This document shows, piece by piece, positions 61,336 through 64,000 of a DNA stretch of 64,000 nucleotides (position 1 is the first letter of the stretch; each line of letters begins with the position of its first letter). The notes under the pieces are model-generated. The model made no database searches, was not told where the DNA came from, and saw nothing but the letters and a program-made list of their open reading frames with translations. The position numbers and the translations under genes were made by a program. Source of the DNA: Caecitellus pseudoparvulus (lineage: Eukaryota > Bigyra: Bicosoecida); contig CBFFRQ010000020.1 of the NCBI GenBank assembly GCA_965644315.1, positions 124,001 to 188,000 on the forward strand, written 5' to 3'.

Positions 61336-64000
61336 TCACGGAACTGGGGTTGGTGCGCTGCTCACCGAGGGAGGAGCAGTTGGCAAACTTGTTCTCGTTG
61401 CACTTGGCGAGGGTGCAGCCGTGATCGACGAACTGGGCGACGGGTCTCTTGACACTGTGGAAGAAGGAGAAGGTGTGACAGCAGAAGAGGCACTCGCAGT
61501 CGGAGTGACGGTCGAGGATGGGGTGGGCGTCGGCGCGGCAGAAGGCAGCGGCACCTCCCCAGAGCAGTCATGCCGAAGGGTCGAAAGAACGGCAATGTGG
61601 ACCGTTGCTGGGGTTGTCACTGAGGTGGTTTGAAGATTCTTGAAGAAGACGTTCAAGGTCGGAGGGTCTTGCGAAGAAACTGTGGCTGTGCACAGCACCC
61701 CACTGATTCCAGACCATCCGCTGTGGAGCTGACACAACACCATATCGCAAGTTGTGGCGAATTCATACCCAGGAATGCATGTCGGTGAGGGCACTGCGCA
61801 GTTCGATGTCCACGAGCTGAGAACGAACACCTCCTGCCCAGAAGCAGGGATTGTGATGGATCCCGTTGTGAGTGTAGCTGTCAGCAGGCCACGGAAGCCT
61901 GGGTATCCCCAAGTGAAAGGCACCAGCGGATCTTCCTGTGATCCAACAATGATCCTTCCCACATTGCAGCCATCTGGATCGAGACCGATCGCTCCAGTGC
62001 CATCAACGTCCATGAAGGCCCCTGGAAAGAAACTGGTTCTACTTGATATTCGGCACAAAGTGCGCGCCGAGTACTGAACGGGTTGCTCGCTAACATCAAG
62101 GCTGCCAGGGGCAAGGTGGATAGAGCCAATCTGCAAAGGGTCTGAGGAACTGCTTGTCGCGACCACACTGACACTGCCAGCAGTCAGCCCCCCAGTTGAC
62201 GCAGGCCCGGCGGCCGCGCGGATGTTCGACCATGCCTCACCGGCGCCGCTGCTCACTGTGTGCGCTGATGCTGACACGAGAACTGGGGTGGCGCTTCCTC
62301 CATACCCACCTGTGCTTGTTATTGCGACGTTGAATCCCAGAACGGAAAACTGGCCGAGACCCGAAAGAGTAGCGTCATCACTCACAGAGAGGGTCACGTC
62401 GTCATCGAGGGTCAGGCTTGCTGCTGCAGTTTCCATGATTATTTTCCCTCGTGCACCCGCGCCTGCGCCTTCTCCTGCATACAATGTGACTATTCCTCCA
62501 CCCCCGCTGACGCCATCACCGCCAAACAACGACACCTTGCCTCCGGCACCAGTTGACGAACCTGTGCCTCCAAGCAGACTCAAACTACCCCCTGCGGCAG
62601 TTTGGCTGTCTCCAGCTTCCAGCAACACATGCCCGCCAACGCCTAGTCCTGAAGCTTGACCTCCCGTGATTTCACTCAGACTTGGTGTGCTGCCGCTTCC
62701 ACCGGAGAACAGAATACTGCCTCGTGCAGCCCCACTCGCTGCAGAACTGCTGGTTCCCAGCGCAACATTGCCACTGGCGCCAGAGACGCTGGAGCCCCCA
62801 GAAAACAAGATGGAGCCAGTTGAACCTGCAACCCCACCAGTCGATGCCACGCTGATGGTTCCCGAGCCTGTACCCCCACTTCCGCTCTCAACCACTACAA
62901 GCCCACCGTTCCCGGAGTCTGAATCGCCAGCAGTAATGGCTACTGCACCTGCATGATTTGCCGGGCCTGCTCCTGCCCCGCAGCTACCAGATGCTACCTC
63001 AACGGGCCCACCTTGGAAGCTGCCTGCGGCGTCTCCTCCACGTGCAGCTATGCTGCTGCTCGTTGACACACTTGAACCAGTGCGTACGCTCAGTGAGCCT
63101 GCTTGGTGCCCATTGGCAGAGGAGAATTCCAGGAGTCCAGAGGGTCCTGCACTCGCTGGTGCGGTGCGAAGAAGAATATCTCCACTTGCAGCAGCCACAG
63201 TGTTGTTTGCTGAAGTGAACAAAACTGCTCCACTGGCGTCGGATGAGGATAGACCAGACCGCACTTCGACGTTTCCTCCTTGTGAAGCACCTGCACTGCC
63301 AGCAAGTAGCATTGCGTTCCCCCCTGCTCCTGCACCTGTACCCGCGGCCGCCGACAAGCCACCGGCAGTTCCAGATGCCGCCCCACCTGCTTGTAGCCGA
63401 ATATGGCCAGCAGTAGGGGTGCCTGTTGCGGCACCGACTGAAGCGATTAAGCTTCCTGCTTCACTGGAGGTGCCTGCTTCTCCTACAATGACAGAAACGG
63501 ATCCGCTGCTACCGCTAGTTGCAGCAGCTGTTGAGAGCAAAATACTGCCACTGCCATCGTCAGAGGAGCCGGAAACTATAGACACCGAGCCGGATGCTCC
63601 GGTGGAAGCTCCGGACTCGAACAGAACATGCCCGCCAGTTCCTCCAGCTGCACCGGCCAGAACACTCACATGGCCTGCAGTAGGCAGCTCTGGCGGGCGA
63701 ATGAGCAAGTCTCCGGCGGCAGGACGACTACCAGTCCTGAGTACGACGTCACCCGCACCCCCCGCCGTTGATGAGCCTGTACTAAGGATAAGGTGGCCAC
63801 TGCTGCGAGCATCCTGAGAACCAGTTATGAGCGAAAGGGCTCCAGATGGGCCGCTATTCCCCACGCCAGATGCTTCAGCCGTGGACAACAGCAGTTTCGC
63901 ACCAGTGTAAGGGGCGCCAGGGGAACTGACAGATCTGCCCGTGACAATCTGCACACCACCCCCGTCACCAGTGCCTTCTCCAGCAAACAGCTCAAGATCC
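61336..64000 (-). CDS. Gly/Ser-rich tandem-repeat surface protein (beta-solenoid-like), 5' end cut by window edge
   Basis: The frame is open from the stop at 61336 to the right edge: over 885 aa, with no start in view. From the edge to about 62430 the protein is made of imperfect repeats of alternating pattern G-x-[IVL]-x-[LIV]-x-[ST]-G-x-[SG], for example GSVSIVSGSSDDGSGSILLS, GGHVLFESGASTGASGSVSI and GGNVEVRSGLSS. Each turn gives a short beta-strand with Gly/Ser turns, as expected for a beta-helix or beta-solenoid. It is almost free of Cys, Lys and aromatics. A non-repeat domain follows (62430-61600) with several cysteines (NCAVPSPTCIPGYEFATTCD). A Ser/Thr/Pro-rich, mucin-like C-terminus of about 80 aa ends the protein. 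No C-terminal membrane helix is visible. An adhesin, cell-wall or scale protein is a reasonable guess only. Confidence 0.75.
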   Translation of the reverse strand, partial: DLELFAGEGTGDGGGVQIVTGRSVSSPGAPYTGAKLLLSTAEASGVGNSGPSGALSLITGSQDARSSGHLILSTGSSTAGGAGDVVLRTGSRPAAGDLLIRPPELPTAGHVSVLAGAAGGTGGHVLFESGASTGASGSVSIVSGSSDDGSGSILLSTAAATSGSSGSVSVIVGEAGTSSEAGSLIASVGAATGTPTAGHIRLQAGGAASGTAGGLSAAAGTGAGAGGNAMLLAGSAGASQGGNVEVRSGLSSSDASGAVLFTSANNTVAAASGDILLRTAPASAGPSGLLEFSSANGHQAGSLSVRTGSSVSTSSSIAARGGDAAGSFQGGPVEVASGSCGAGAGPANHAGAVAITAGDSDSGNGGLVVVESGSGGTGSGTISVASTGGVAGSTGSILFSGGSSVSGASGNVALGTSSSAASGAARGSILFSGGSGSTPSLSEITGGQASGLGVGGHVLLEAGDSQTAAGGSLSLLGGTGSSTGAGGKVSLFGGDGVSGGGGIVTLYAGEGAGAGARGKIIMETAAASLTLDDDVTLSVSDDATLSGLGQFSVLGFNVAITSTGGYGGSATPVLVSASAHTVSSGAGEAWSNIRAAAGPASTGGLTAGSVSVVATSSSSDPLQIGSIHLAPGSLDVSEQPVQYSARTLCRISSRTSFFPGAFMDVDGTGAIGLDPDGCNVGRIIVGSQEDPLVPFTWGYPGFRGLLTATLTTGSITIPASGQEVFVLSSWTSNCAVPSPTCIPGYEFATTCDMVLCQLHSGWSGISGVLCTATVSSQDPPTLNVFFKNLQTTSVTTPATVHIAVLSTLRHDCSGEVPLPSAAPTPTPSSTVTPTASASSAVTPSPSSTVSRDPSPSSSITAAPSPSATRTSLPTAPPSVSSAPTPVP

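Noticed and set aside
1-64000. Transposons, integrated viral segments, CRISPR or prokaryotic defence genes
   Set aside because: No transposase, integrase, reverse transcriptase, capsid or ATPase signature, terminal repeats or spacer arrays were seen, and gene content is housekeeping eukaryotic throughout.

Overview
This is a gene-dense, GC-rich stretch of a nuclear eukaryotic chromosome. Spliceosomal introns are recognisable at many loci, and the genes are eukaryote-only: RNase H2 subunit A, the NatA auxiliary subunit, the Golgi pH regulator, PDCD5, USB1, SLBP, anoctamin, TMEM63/CSC1 and a tethered bZIP. Short introns, gaps often under 200 bp and overlapping 3' ends suggest a unicellular protist, possibly an alga or a heterotrophic stramenopile or haptophyte. 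That placement is inference; no lineage-diagnostic gene was found. No virus, transposon, CRISPR array, rRNA or convincing tRNA was seen.

Layout. 0-10 kb is mostly DNA and RNA housekeeping: a class-V aminotransferase (cut by the left edge), an endonuclease III homolog, a Pol II CTD-interacting (CID) protein, a SET methyltransferase, a large ankyrin protein and USB1. 10.6-18.4 kb holds a vitamin-B12-dependent (class II) ribonucleotide reductase with a mitochondrial-like presequence, then a 1,763-residue multi-spanning receptor-like protein. 18.6-26.5 kb holds RNase H2A, NAA15, GPHR, a rhomboid protease and PDCD5.

27-47 kb is a run of four plus-strand genes for membrane or coiled-coil proteins. 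A TMEM63/CSC1 channel and an anoctamin, two members of one structural superfamily, lie side by side. They are followed by an Ala-rich coiled-coil protein and a 3,426-residue type I receptor with about ten SRCR-like modules. 47-61 kb holds a YbaB/EbfC protein, a lysosomal alpha-mannosidase, a small secreted protein, an ATF6-like membrane-tethered bZIP, an organellar ribosome recycling factor, a PH-domain protein, a histone stem-loop-binding protein, an FHA protein and an amino-acid transporter. The right edge cuts a very repetitive Gly/Ser-rich protein that looks like a beta-solenoid surface adhesin.

Exon structures were worked out by hand. I joined frames where conserved family sequence continues across GT..AG boundaries, and checked that each total is a whole number of codons. 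Donors are strikingly often GTGCGT or GTGNGT, acceptors are mostly YGCAG or CACAG, introns run from about 32 to 222 bp, and they cluster near the 5' ends of genes. Functional links are loose, as expected for a eukaryotic chromosome. Recurring themes are RNA processing (CID, USB1, SLBP, FHA/SNIP1-like), nucleotide and DNA maintenance (RNR, NTH1, RNase H2A) and the cell surface or membrane (receptors, channels, transporter).
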